This document shows, in pieces, positions 8,414 through 17,388 of a stretch of 43,366 nucleotides of DNA. The position numbers and the translations under genes are program-made. The notes below the pieces were generated by a model. That model saw nothing but the letters and a program-made list of their open reading frames with translations. It was not told the origin of the DNA and made no database searches. How positions within the stretch are numbered: position 1 is the first letter of the stretch; every line of letters begins with the position of its first letter. Origin of the DNA: Pseudomonas sp. UBA5706. Lineage in GTDB: Bacteria; Pseudomonadota; Gammaproteobacteria; Pseudomonadales; Pseudomonadaceae. The stretch spans positions 1-43,366 of the forward strand of contig NZ_DIHC01000016.1 in NCBI RefSeq assembly GCF_002419965.1, in the 5' to 3' direction.

Positions 8414-9805
8414 ATGAGTTTCGCCCACAGCATCGGTGGCATGGTCTGGCGGTTCGACAGCCTGCGGGAGCTCATGGCCAAGGCCAGTCCCGCTCGCTCC
8501 GGCGATTTCCTGGCCGAGGTCGCCGCCAGCAGTGATGCCGAGCGCGCGGCGGCGCAAATGGCCTTGGCCAACGTGCCGCTCAAGCGTTTTCTCGACGAGG
8601 TATTGATTCCCTACGAAGAGGATGAGGTCACGCGGCTGATCGTCGATAGCCATGATCGTGCCGCCTTCAGCACGGTCAGCCATCTGACCGTCGGCGGTTT
8701 CCGTGACTGGCTTCTGGGCGACGACGCCACCGAGGCCAGCCTCAAGGCCCTGGCGCCGGGGCTGACCCCGGAAATGGCCGCCGCAGTGTCGAAAATCATG
8801 CGCGTGCAGGATCTGGTACTGGTGTCGCAGAAGATCCGCGTGGTGACGCGCTTTCGCAACACCGTGGGCCTGCGCGGACGCATGTCGACGCGCCTGCAAC
8901 CCAACCACCCCACCGATGATCCCGCGGGCATTGCCGCCAGCGTCCTCGACGGTCTGCTCTACGGTAACGGCGACGCCATGATCGGTATCAACCCGGCCAC
9001 CGACAGCATCAGCGCCATCAGCGAATTGCTGAAGATGCTCGACGGCGTCATCCGTCATTACGACATTCCCACCCAGGCCTGCGTGCTGACCCATGTCACC
9101 TCGTCGGTGGCGGCCATTGAAAAAGGCGTGCCGGTTGACCTGGTGTTTCAGTCCATCACCGGCACTGAGCAGGCCAACAGCAGCTTCGGCATCAGCCTGG
9201 AGGTTCTGCGCGAAGGCTATGAAGCGGGCCTGAGCCTGAATCGCGGGCCGCTGGGCCGCAACCTGATGTACTTCGAAACCGGTCAGGGCAGTGCGCTGTC
9301 GGCCAACGCCCATCACGGCGTCGATCAGCAGACCTGTGAAGCCCGCGCCTACGCCGTAGCGCGGCATTTCAATCCGTTTCTGGTCAACACCGTGGTCGGC
9401 TTCATCGGCCCGGAATACCTGTACAACGGCAAGCAGATCATCCGCGCGGGCCTGGAAGACCATTTCTGCGGCAAGCTGCTGGGCGTGCCCATGGGCTGCG
9501 ACATCTGCTACACCAACCACGCCGAAGCCGATCAGGACGATATGGACGTGCTGCTGACCCTGCTCGGGGTGGCGGGAATCAATTTCATCATGGGCATTCC
9601 CGGTTCTGACGACGTGATGCTCAACTACCAGACCACTTCGTTTCACGACGCCCTGTACGCGCGCAAGACCCTTGGGCTGCGTCCGGCCCCGGAGTTCGAC
9701 GCGTGGCTGACGCGCATGGACATTCTGCGTCAGGACGACGGCGGCGTGCGGTTGGGGCAGGGGGTGCCGCCGCTCTTCCGCCAGGCACTGGCGCAGTTGA
9801 AATGA
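8414..9805 (+). CDS. eutB: Ethanolamine ammonia-lyase large subunit
   Basis: This is the 463-residue catalytic subunit of the adenosylcobalamin-dependent enzyme that converts ethanolamine to acetaldehyde and ammonia. The protein is full length and highly typical of EutB, with conserved blocks such as VMRVQDLVLV-like IMRVQDLVLVSQKIRV, GLRGRMSTRLQPNHPTDDP, FQSITGTEQANSSFG and CYTNHAEADQDDMD. I chose the ATG at 8414 behind GAGAGAAGGAAGG rather than a TTG six bases upstream. It is followed after 9 bases by eutC. No eutA reactivase, cobalamin adenosyltransferase or shell-protein gene is adjacent, in keeping with the microcompartment-free Pseudomonas pathway. Confidence 0.97.
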   Translation: MSFAHSIGGMVWRFDSLRELMAKASPARSGDFLAEVAASSDAERAAAQMALANVPLKRFLDEVLIPYEEDEVTRLIVDSHDRAAFSTVSHLTVGGFRDWLLGDDATEASLKALAPGLTPEMAAAVSKIMRVQDLVLVSQKIRVVTRFRNTVGLRGRMSTRLQPNHPTDDPAGIAASVLDGLLYGNGDAMIGINPATDSISAISELLKMLDGVIRHYDIPTQACVLTHVTSSVAAIEKGVPVDLVFQSITGTEQANSSFGISLEVLREGYEAGLSLNRGPLGRNLMYFETGQGSALSANAHHGVDQQTCEARAYAVARHFNPFLVNTVVGFIGPEYLYNGKQIIRAGLEDHFCGKLLGVPMGCDICYTNHAEADQDDMDVLLTLLGVAGINFIMGIPGSDDVMLNYQTTSFHDALYARKTLGLRPAPEFDAWLTRMDILRQDDGGVRLGQGVPPLFRQALAQLK

Positions 9806-9814
9806 GGACGGGCG

Positions 9815-10636
9815 ATGAGTGATGACCACAGCAAAACACCGGCCCAGGTCGATGCCTGGCGCCAGTTGCGTTCGCTGACCTCGGCGCGCATCGCGTTGGG
9901 TCATGCCGGGACCAGCCTGCCGACCACTGCGCAACTGGATTTCCAGTATGCCCATGCGCAGGCCCGGGACGCGGTGCATCTGCCCTTCGATCATGCAGCG
10001 TTGAGTGAGCAACTGGCGGGCCGCCAGCGCGAAACCCTCACCCTCCACAGCTCGGCGCCTGATCGCAATACCTACCTGCAACGGCCTGATCTGGGGCGGC
10101 GTTTGTCGCAGGAATCGGTTGTGCAATTGCGCGATTACGCCCAGGCCCATGCCAACGGTTTTGATCTGGCGGTGGTGGTCGCCGACGGTTTGTCTTCACT
10201 GGCGGTGCAGCGCCATAGCCCGGCGATGCTCGAGCGCATCGATCAGTTGGCAGCGGCCGAAGGTTGGAGCGTGGCACCGGTGGTGCTGGTGGAGCAGGGC
10301 CGGGTTGCGGTGGCCGATGAAGTCGCCGAGCTGCTCAAATGCCGCATGGTGGTGATCCTCATCGGCGAACGCCCCGGCCTCAGCTCGCCGGACAGCCTGG
10401 GCCTGTACTTCACCTTCGCTCCCCGCGTGGGCTTGAACGACGCGGCCCGTAACTGCATCTCCAATGTGCGGCTCGAGGGCATGAGTTATGCGATGGCCGC
10501 GCACAAGTTGCTGTACCTGACGCGCGAGGCCTGGCGTCGACAATTGTCGGGGGTCAGCCTCAAGGATGAAGCGCATGTGCCCGTGCTGGAAGCAGGTGAA
10601 GAGGCCCGGCCCGGGAATTTCCTCATCGGCGGGTGA
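9815..10636 (+). CDS. eutC: Ethanolamine ammonia-lyase small subunit
   Basis: This 273-residue partner of EutB completes the cobalamin-binding site. Typical EutC stretches are visible: LTSARIALGHAGTSLPT, LDFQYAHAQARDAVHLP, VVVADGLSSLAVQRH, ILIGERPGLSSPDSLGLYFT and ARNCISNVRLEGM. The start at 9815 is 9 bases after the eutB stop, with GAGGACGGGCG as ribosome site. The acetaldehyde dehydrogenase needed for the next step is not encoded in the window. The gene ends 45 bases before the convergent MFS gene, and I see no clear terminator between them. Confidence 0.96.
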   Translation: MSDDHSKTPAQVDAWRQLRSLTSARIALGHAGTSLPTTAQLDFQYAHAQARDAVHLPFDHAALSEQLAGRQRETLTLHSSAPDRNTYLQRPDLGRRLSQESVVQLRDYAQAHANGFDLAVVVADGLSSLAVQRHSPAMLERIDQLAAAEGWSVAPVVLVEQGRVAVADEVAELLKCRMVVILIGERPGLSSPDSLGLYFTFAPRVGLNDAARNCISNVRLEGMSYAMAAHKLLYLTREAWRRQLSGVSLKDEAHVPVLEAGEEARPGNFLIGG

Positions 10637-10681
10637 CGAATCTGATAGCAACTGTCCACCGCGCTGCCAGACGGGTGAGCA

Positions 10682-11932
10682 TCAGGCGCGCCGGGTCATA
10701 CCCGGTGCATGGGCCGGGGCTGTGCGTCCCAGATGCAGGGCAACTATAGCCATTCCCTGAAGTCCGCCTGCTATCGCCAGTACCCCTAACTCACCGTGGC
10801 CACCCTCAACCAGCGTTTCAACGCTGCCGAAGAATGCCGGGGCGAACGCGTAGCAGCCCTGGGCAATGGCGACGATCAAGGTCACCACGCCAATGACCTG
10901 CTGGCGAGGAAACTCCGACTGGGCAATGAGCGGCGGCAACGAGGTGGCGTTGCCGATGCCCAGGCCGAACAGCATCATGCCGGGCCACAGCAACACCGGG
11001 CTTAAGCTGATCCCCATCAGTGTCAGGCAGCCCAGCAACTGGCAGCCATAGCTGACGCAGGCAGCGGTGCGGCGGTCGGTGGTCGGCGACATCAACCGGC
11101 CGGACAACAGCCTGCCGGCGATGGCGCTCGCGGTTGCCAGGCCTATCGCCAGCCCGGCCTGTGCTTCAGTGATGTGACCCACCAGCAACACGAACAACTG
11201 GCTGATCAGGCCGATCTGCGCGAACAGCCCGAGAGACATCGCCATCGACAACGTCAGAAACTGCCGATTACCTCGCAACGGTATTGCTGAACCGTGCGGC
11301 GCTTGTACCGTTTGCGGCAGTGCCCCCGATGCGCCGTCAGGATGCTGCCCAAGCTGCCCCGGCTGAACGCTGAATACCTTCCAGCACAGCGTCGCAATGA
11401 TCGTGATGCTCACAATCCCCACGCCGATGGCCGACCGCTGAAAGCCGAACTGGTTGATCATCCACACCCAGGCCGATGAAAACACCACACCGCCGATGCT
11501 TGCGCCGTTATAGGCCATTGCCAGCGCGGCTGGACGCTTGCTGACGAACCATGGGGCAATAATTGCATTGACCGCTGCGGCGCCCATCGTCACCCAGCCG
11601 AACCCGCTGAGTAAGGCCGCAACGAACAACTGATAAGGCTGATCGGCAATTGACCAGCCATAGACGCCCAAAGCCAGCACGATGGCCCCGGTGACGGTGG
11701 TCCGAGGCAGACCGACACGCCGATAAAGGGCCGGCAACTTCACCACGATCACGGTGCCGGCCAGAAAATGCACCGTTACCGCAGCCGAGCACATCGCCAG
11801 GGGCCAGCCGGTCCGTTGCATCACCGCGTACAGGAAAATCGGCGGCCCATAGAAGCCGATGCCCCAGCCGAAGGCCGCCATCACGAACGTTGCAGCCACC
11901 ACCTTGCGGCCAAAAAAACTCGGTTGACTCAT
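10682..11932 (-). CDS. Major facilitator superfamily transporter
   Basis: This is a 416-residue inner membrane protein with about twelve hydrophobic helices in two halves. It is monocarboxylate/oxalate-type by overall look, for example FGWGIGFYGPPIFLYAV in helix 1 and the GLATASAIAGRLLSGRLMS motif between helices 8 and 9. I placed the start at 11932 (MSQPSFFGR), because upstream in-frame sequence is low-quality and runs into the regulator's promoter. The ribosome site (AGAGAAA) is weak. It is divergent from an ArsR-type regulator 73 bases away, a common pair for induced exporters. Substrate unknown. Confidence 0.85.
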   Translation of the reverse strand: MSQPSFFGRKVVAATFVMAAFGWGIGFYGPPIFLYAVMQRTGWPLAMCSAAVTVHFLAGTVIVVKLPALYRRVGLPRTTVTGAIVLALGVYGWSIADQPYQLFVAALLSGFGWVTMGAAAVNAIIAPWFVSKRPAALAMAYNGASIGGVVFSSAWVWMINQFGFQRSAIGVGIVSITIIATLCWKVFSVQPGQLGQHPDGASGALPQTVQAPHGSAIPLRGNRQFLTLSMAMSLGLFAQIGLISQLFVLLVGHITEAQAGLAIGLATASAIAGRLLSGRLMSPTTDRRTAACVSYGCQLLGCLTLMGISLSPVLLWPGMMLFGLGIGNATSLPPLIAQSEFPRQQVIGVVTLIVAIAQGCYAFAPAFFGSVETLVEGGHGELGVLAIAGGLQGMAIVALHLGRTAPAHAPGMTRRA

Positions 11933-12005
11933 GGGTATTTCTCTTTGAAGGGTTTGGCGGCAGTATGGCGAGCCTCTACGCGGACACTTCGGGAATGGCT
12001 GAACC

Positions 12006-12716
12006 ATGGATGCAGACGTTGCGGATCTTTCACTGGCGGCGGTGGCCGGGGCGATTGCCGACCCTGCGCGTTCGCGCATGCTCTGCGCGCTGCTGGACGG
12101 CTGTGCCCGCACGGCCACCGAACTGGCCGCTTTGGCCGACATAGGTGCGTCGACCGCCAGCGGCCACTTCGCGCGCCTGCGCGAGCAAGGGTTGGTGCAG
12201 ATGCACGTGCAAGGACGCCATCGTTACTACCGGCTGGCCAATGCCCAAGTGGCATGTGCGCTGGAAGCGTTGCTGTCGATCGGCGACCGCAGCGCGGCGC
12301 CGTTCAGGCCCAGCACCCCCTCTGCGCTGAAACACGCCCGGACCTGTTACGACCATTGCGCCGGCGAAATTGCCGTGCGCCTGCATGACGCGCTGCTGGG
12401 CGGCGGCGCCATCGAGCTCAGCGGCAAGGATTACAGGCTGACCGACCAAGGTGCAGATCTGCTGAACAGCCTGGGGATCGACGTTGACGCCGTAGCCCAG
12501 CAGCGACGGCGTCTGGCCTACCCCTGCATGGATTGGAGCGAGCGCGCGCCGCACATCGGCGGTGCGTTGGGCGCGGCGTTGCTTGAGCTGATGCTCAAGC
12601 GCGGCTGGGTCACGCGCCATCTGGATTCCAGAGCGCTCAGCGTGACTCCCAAAGGTACAACGAGCCTTGCGAAAACCTTCGCGCTGCGCCGCTCGATCAC
12701 GCTCGCCGCCCAGTGA
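12006..12716 (+). CDS. ArsR-family winged-helix regulator with C-terminal Cys-containing domain
   Basis: This 236-residue protein has an N-terminal ArsR-type DNA-binding domain (residues about 10-95: TATELAALADIGASTASGHF and the wing GRHRYYRL). A C-terminal region carries ARTCYDHCAGEI (Cys114, Cys118) and YPCMDWSER (Cys174), segments conserved in a subgroup of ArsR-like repressors with an extra ligand- or redox-sensing domain. It is divergent from the MFS gene and is most simply its repressor. Whether the cysteines bind metal or sense oxidants cannot be decided from sequence. The start at 12006 is followed by a second possible ATG at 12009-12011 in another frame. Confidence 0.85.
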   Translation: MDADVADLSLAAVAGAIADPARSRMLCALLDGCARTATELAALADIGASTASGHFARLREQGLVQMHVQGRHRYYRLANAQVACALEALLSIGDRSAAPFRPSTPSALKHARTCYDHCAGEIAVRLHDALLGGGAIELSGKDYRLTDQGADLLNSLGIDVDAVAQQRRRLAYPCMDWSERAPHIGGALGAALLELMLKRGWVTRHLDSRALSVTPKGTTSLAKTFALRRSITLAAQ

Positions 12717-12884
12717 GCGCAGGCCCTGCAGGTTTCGCAGGTGTGGGGGCACCCGAATCAACGTGCAGAGTCAGCCAACCGATTGCTGCGAGCGTCAGGT
12801 CGACGACTGCGTGTAGACTTTCGCCCGACCAACGGGACCGCGCAGCGCTGCTCCCTCCGTTTCTGATTTAGGTAAGGCGTACTT

Positions 12885-13835
12885 ATGGATCTGCGTCAGC
12901 TGGAAGCTTTTGCCGCTGTGATGTCGGCGGGCAGCGTGACTGCTGCGGGGAAAATGCTTGGCCGCTCTCAACCGTCGGTGACGCGGGTCATTCAGGAGCT
13001 TGAGCAGGAACTGGGTTTTGCGTTGTTCGAGCGCAGTGGGCCGAAGGTCACCCCGACGCACAAGGCTTTCATGATGTATGGCGAGGTCGAAAGCGCGCTG
13101 CTGGGGGTTCGCAATATCCGTCAGCGTGCGCAGCACATCGCGCAGGAGGAAAACCATCAGATCAAGCTGGTGGCGATCTCCGCGCTGGCGTTAGGCCTGT
13201 TACCCAGCGCTCTGTCGCGCCTGCCGGATAACCTGCGCCCGCAGCAGATCCAACTGCAGAGCATGTCGCCGGAGAATGTGGTGCAGGCGGTGCTCACCAA
13301 AACCATGGACCTGGGCGCGGTCAGCCTGCCACTGGAACACCGGGGCCTGGACATCCACTGGATCGGTGAAGCGCCCTGCGTCGCGGTCTTGCCCGCCGAC
13401 TCGGCGCTGGCCGCCCATGCGGTGTTGTCCATGGAGCAACTGGTGGAGCAGACCCTGATCACCATGGCCAATCCCTATCGTTTCCGGCGGCGCATCGACA
13501 AGGCCTTTCACGATGCGGGCGGCACGGCGCCGCGCATGCTGGACACCAACACATCGTTGATCGCCATGCAGATGGCCAGGGTCGGGCTGGGCGTCGCGCT
13601 GGTCGATCCATTCACGGCCATGGGGGTGCCACTGGAAGGTGTCGTGGTACGGCCAATCGCCTGCAACATCCCGTTCTTCTTTGGTTTGATTTCTGCGTTC
13701 GCCAGCCCGCTGTCGGACGTAGCGCGGGCGCTGATCGAGGAGATCGCCAGCTCAGCCAGACGCTTGCTGCCGGAGATGGTGATGCATGAAGCCAGTGCCC
13801 ACGACGCGCTGTTGCAGAGCATTTATGCCGAATAG
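12885..13835 (+). CDS. LysR-family transcriptional regulator
   Basis: This is a 316-residue LysR-type protein. The N-terminal helix-turn-helix reads LEAFAAVMSAGSVTAAGKML then GRSQPSVTRVIQELEQELGF, followed by a linker helix and an effector-binding domain. The effector domain resembles the OccR/NocR opine-regulator branch (HKAFMMYGEVESALLGVRNI, ANPYRFRRRIDKAFHDAGG). The ribosome site is TAAGGCG before the ATG. It stands 204 bases upstream of, and in the same direction as, the flavoprotein-ABC cassette and is a plausible controller of it. Target and effector are inferred from position only. Confidence 0.88.
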   Translation: MDLRQLEAFAAVMSAGSVTAAGKMLGRSQPSVTRVIQELEQELGFALFERSGPKVTPTHKAFMMYGEVESALLGVRNIRQRAQHIAQEENHQIKLVAISALALGLLPSALSRLPDNLRPQQIQLQSMSPENVVQAVLTKTMDLGAVSLPLEHRGLDIHWIGEAPCVAVLPADSALAAHAVLSMEQLVEQTLITMANPYRFRRRIDKAFHDAGGTAPRMLDTNTSLIAMQMARVGLGVALVDPFTAMGVPLEGVVVRPIACNIPFFFGLISAFASPLSDVARALIEEIASSARRLLPEMVMHEASAHDALLQSIYAE

Positions 13836-14039
13836 CCTGGTGGTATTTCACTGCGCTAATTCCCTGTAGGAATATCAATATGCCTTTTTGCGCGTTGCGA
13901 GAATAAAAAGCGCCTTTTAGTATTCGGTTTCAGCATTCAAGGCCTTTATGAATTCAATTTTTGGAATTCTGGAACGCTTTTTGAAGTGATTAGAGTCCAG
14001 CGTTGAGCACTTCCCTCGACCGCACGCCGAGTACCCACT

Positions 14040-15500
14040 ATGTCCGATGTAACTCCACCTGCTGGCCTCGAGGCTCTGGAGGCGCGCCTGCGCCAGGATC
14101 TGGCTTGGCTCGACTTGCCTGCCAGCCCGTGGGTCAAGCAGCGTCACAGCGAAGGCACTCCGGTGCTGGACGTGGCGATCATCGGCGGTGGCATGGCCGG
14201 TCTGGCGCTGGCGGCAGAGCTGCGTCATCTGGGGGTTGCTGCGGTGATTTTCGATCAGGCCCCTGCCGGTTTCGAAGGCCCTTGGGCGACCACCGCCCGC
14301 ATGCAAACCCTGCGCTCGCCCAAACAGCTCACCGGTCCGGCCCTTGGCTTGCCTGCGCTGACCTTTCGCGCCTGGTTCGAGGCGCAGTTCGGCGCTGACG
14401 GCTGGGCTGCGCTGGACAAGATCCCTCGTCTGCAGTGGGCCGAATACTTGCGCTGGTATCGCAAAGTCCTCGCCTTGGATGTGCGCAATGAGCACCGCGT
14501 GGCCCGCGTTGCCCCGCGAGCGGACGGAATCGTGGAGCTGGACGTGCAAGCATCAGGGCAGACGCTCAATCTGCTGGCTCGGCATGTGGTTCTCGCCACG
14601 GGGCGCGACGGCCTCGGTGGCCCTTGGGTTCCGGCGGTTGCGCAGCAAGTGCCGCGTCATCTGTGGGCGCATTCGGCGCACGGTCTGCAAGACGACTGGT
14701 TCGAAGGCAAGCGGGTTGCCGTGATTGGCGGTGGGGCATCGGCAATGGACAGCGCTGCCACCGCGCTGGAGGCCGGTGCAACGCGCGTCGACCTGCTGAT
14801 TCGCCGCGCCGAGCTGCCACGCATCAACAAAGGCAAGGGCGCCGGCAACCCCGGCATGACCCACGGCTACTGGCGCCTGCCCGATGCGTGGAAATGGCGC
14901 ATTCGCAACTACCTCAATACCCAGCAAGTGCCGCCGCCCCGTGGCAGCACACTGCGTGTCTCGCGCTCGGGCAAAGCACGCTTTTTGCTGAATTCCCCGG
15001 TGCTGTCGTTGCAAGAAAATCCAGCCGGCGGAGTGTATCTGCAAACGCCCGGCGCACGCATCGAGGCGGACTTTGTGGTGTTCGCCACCGGCTTTCGTAC
15101 CGACTTTGCGCTGCGTCCGGAGTTTGCCCCGTTCTCGTCGCAAATTCGTGTCTGGCGGGATCGTTTTCAGGCGCCTGCCGACGAAGCGGACGCCGAACTG
15201 GCTGAGCTTCCGGACCTGGGCAATGGTTTCGAATTTCAGGAGAAGACGCCCGGCGCCTGTCCGGGCCTGAACCATATCCACTGTTTCAGTTACCCGGCTG
15301 CGCTGAGCTACGGCGCGGTGTCCGGGGACATTCCGGCGATCAGCGAAGGCTCCAAACGCCTTGCTCATGCATTGGCCGGGCTGTTGTTCAACGAAGACAT
15401 CGAGCAGCATTTCGAGGCGATGCGGCAATACGCCGACCCGGAACTGCTGGGCGATGAATGGGTAGCCAGCCAGCCGAGCGCCGACGAGTTGCGTACATGA
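14040..15500 (+). CDS. FAD/NAD(P)-binding flavin monooxygenase-like oxidoreductase
   Basis: This is a 486-residue cytoplasmic flavoprotein. A first dinucleotide site, VAIIGGGMAGLALAAEL (residues about 46-62), should bind FAD. A second, VAVIGGGASAMDSAATAL (about 226-243), should bind NAD(P)H. The segment VVFATGFRTDF matches the FATG motif of class B flavin monooxygenases. The chemistry would be N-, S- or Baeyer-Villiger oxidation of a small substrate. It opens an operon whose next gene overlaps it by 4 bases (ATGA), so it probably acts on what the ABC system imports. The preceding 204 bases are AT-rich with short palindromes (AATTCC CTGT GGAAT near 13858, GAATTC repeats near 13950), and the promoter should lie there. 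Confidence 0.85.
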   Translation: MSDVTPPAGLEALEARLRQDLAWLDLPASPWVKQRHSEGTPVLDVAIIGGGMAGLALAAELRHLGVAAVIFDQAPAGFEGPWATTARMQTLRSPKQLTGPALGLPALTFRAWFEAQFGADGWAALDKIPRLQWAEYLRWYRKVLALDVRNEHRVARVAPRADGIVELDVQASGQTLNLLARHVVLATGRDGLGGPWVPAVAQQVPRHLWAHSAHGLQDDWFEGKRVAVIGGGASAMDSAATALEAGATRVDLLIRRAELPRINKGKGAGNPGMTHGYWRLPDAWKWRIRNYLNTQQVPPPRGSTLRVSRSGKARFLLNSPVLSLQENPAGGVYLQTPGARIEADFVVFATGFRTDFALRPEFAPFSSQIRVWRDRFQAPADEADAELAELPDLGNGFEFQEKTPGACPGLNHIHCFSYPAALSYGAVSGDIPAISEGSKRLAHALAGLLFNEDIEQHFEAMRQYADPELLGDEWVASQPSADELRT

Positions 15501-16471
15501 TCGGCTGGACAGTACGACGGCTGGTTCAATCGCTGCTGGTTATCCTGTTGATGACGCTGGTGGTGTTCATTGGCCTGAACGCCATCGGCAACCCGATGGA
15601 CATTCTGGTGGGCGAGGACCTGAACCAGGCCGAACGCTTGCAGGCCATCGCTCACTTGGGGCTGGATAAACCCCTGTGGCAGCAATACCTGCTGTTTGTT
15701 CAAGGTGCGCTTCACGGCAACCTCGGCCAGAGCTTCGTCTATCACGAAGACGCCATGCGCCTGATTCTGCAGCGCCTGCCAGCGACGTTCGAGCTGGCGT
15801 TCAGCGCCCTGTTTCTGGCGGTGGTGATCGGCGTACCGCTGGGGATGTTTGCCGGGACCTACCCCGACCACCCGCTGTCGCGGCTGATGATGGCCAGCAG
15901 CATTGTGGGCTTTTCCCTGCCGGCGTTCTGGGTTGCGTTGATGATGATCATGCTGTTTTCGATCAAGCTCGGCTGGCTGCCGGCAAGCGGTCGTGGCGCT
16001 ACGCGCGAACTGTTCGGTGTGCAGTGGTCCTGGCTGACCCTCGATGGATTGCAGCACCTGTTGCTGCCTGCGCTGAACCTGGCGCTGTTCAAGATCTCCC
16101 TGGTGCTGCGCCTGACCCGCGCCGGTGTGCGTGAGGTGCTGCCGCAGGAGTTCGTCAAGTTTGCCCGTGCCAAGGGCCTGTCGCCGATGCGGGTGATGTG
16201 CATGCACGTCATGCGCAACACCATGATTCCGGTGGTCACCGTGCTGGCCATGGAATTGGGCTCGACCATCGCCTATGCGGTGGTCACCGAAAGCATCTTT
16301 TCCTGGCCGGGCGCGGGCAAACTGATTCTGGACAGCATCAACACCCTGGATCGCCCGGTGGTCGTCGCTTATCTGATGGTGGTTGTGGTGATTTTCGTAG
16401 TCCTGAACCTGATCGTCGATGGCCTGTATTACCTGCTCGATCCCCGTGTACGTGTCGAGGCCAGCCGATGA
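15497..16471 (+). CDS. Oligopeptide-type ABC transporter permease (DppB/OppB-like)
   Basis: This is a 324-residue inner membrane permease. The N-terminus GWTVRRLVQSLLVILLMTLVVF is the standard first helix of the OppB/DppB family. The ATPase-contact EAA loop (VRAKGLSPMRVM-like FARAKGLSPMRVMCMHVMRN) is followed by TESIFSWPGAGKLILDSI, the family signature. The start ATG at 15497 overlaps the flavoprotein stop, and the end overlaps the next permease by 4 bases. It pairs with the downstream permease to form the channel. Confidence 0.93.
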   Translation: MIGWTVRRLVQSLLVILLMTLVVFIGLNAIGNPMDILVGEDLNQAERLQAIAHLGLDKPLWQQYLLFVQGALHGNLGQSFVYHEDAMRLILQRLPATFELAFSALFLAVVIGVPLGMFAGTYPDHPLSRLMMASSIVGFSLPAFWVALMMIMLFSIKLGWLPASGRGATRELFGVQWSWLTLDGLQHLLLPALNLALFKISLVLRLTRAGVREVLPQEFVKFARAKGLSPMRVMCMHVMRNTMIPVVTVLAMELGSTIAYAVVTESIFSWPGAGKLILDSINTLDRPVVVAYLMVVVVIFVVLNLIVDGLYYLLDPRVRVEASR

Positions 16472-17388
16472 ATAGCGTTTCGAAAGCCGTGCCGGACGCT
16501 GTACGTCTGCAGGCTCAATCGCCCTGGCGGCGGGTCGCGGTCGAGTTCGTGAGTTCGCCCACTGCGGTGCTCGGTCTGCTGGTGCTATCGGCCATCGTGC
16601 TGGTCGCCGTACTGGCGCCGTGGATCGTGGTGCAGAACCCCTACGACCTGATGCAACTCAACGTGCTCGACGCGCGGCTCGCGCCAGGCAGCGTCAACAT
16701 GGACAGCGGCTACACCTACTGGCTCGGCACTGACGGCCAGGGCCGCGATCTCGTCTCGGCGATCATGTACGGCCTGCGCATCAGCCTGTGGGTGGGTATC
16801 GGCTCGGCGCTGATCGCGGCGGTCATCGGCACGCTGCTGGGGCTGGTCTCGGCCTACGTCGGCGGCTGGCTCGATGCGCTGCTCATGCGTCTGGTGGACC
16901 TGCTGCTGTCCTTTCCGGTGATTCTCATGGCGCTGATGATCCTCGCCTGGCTGGGCAAGGGCGTGGGCAATGTCATGCTCACCCTGATCCTGCTGGAGTG
17001 GGCCTATTACGCTCGCACCGCGCGCGGCCAGGCGCTGACCGAAAGCCGCCGCGAATACGTTGATGCCGCGCGCGGGCAGGGCATCGGCCCATGGCGCATC
17101 GTGGTCGGCCACATCTTGCCCAATTGCTTGCCGCCGCTGATCGTCATCGGCGCACTGCAGATCGCCCGCGCCATTACCCTTGAGGCGACGCTGTCGTTCC
17201 TCGGGCTGGGGGTGCCGGTCACCGAACCCTCGCTGGGGCTGCTGATCGCCAACGGCTTTCAGTACATGCTCAGCAACGAATACTGGATCAGCCTGTTTCC
17301 GGGGCTGGCGCTGTTGATCACCATCGTCGCGATCAATCTGGTCGGCGACCGTCTGCGTGACGTTCTGAATCCGAGGTTGCAGCGATGA
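16468..17388 (+). CDS. Oligopeptide-type ABC transporter permease (DppC/OppC-like)
   Basis: This 306-residue second permease has an N-terminal membrane helix (PTAVLGLLVLSAIVLVAVLA). The family block YWLGTDGQGRDLVSAIMYGL comes next, followed by an EAA loop (EYVDAARGQGIGPWRIVVGH) and FLGLGVPVTEPSLGLLIANG near the C-terminus. It overlaps both neighbours by 4 bases. Together with the upstream permease, two ATPases and a binding protein it forms a complete importer. Confidence 0.93.
   Translation: MNSVSKAVPDAVRLQAQSPWRRVAVEFVSSPTAVLGLLVLSAIVLVAVLAPWIVVQNPYDLMQLNVLDARLAPGSVNMDSGYTYWLGTDGQGRDLVSAIMYGLRISLWVGIGSALIAAVIGTLLGLVSAYVGGWLDALLMRLVDLLLSFPVILMALMILAWLGKGVGNVMLTLILLEWAYYARTARGQALTESRREYVDAARGQGIGPWRIVVGHILPNCLPPLIVIGALQIARAITLEATLSFLGLGVPVTEPSLGLLIANGFQYMLSNEYWISLFPGLALLITIVAINLVGDRLRDVLNPRLQR

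Noticed and set aside
8384..10150. 588-residue minus-strand open frame across eutB and eutC
   Set aside because: Both overlapped genes are unmistakable EutB and EutC. The opposite frame stays open only because of high GC and gives no recognisable protein.
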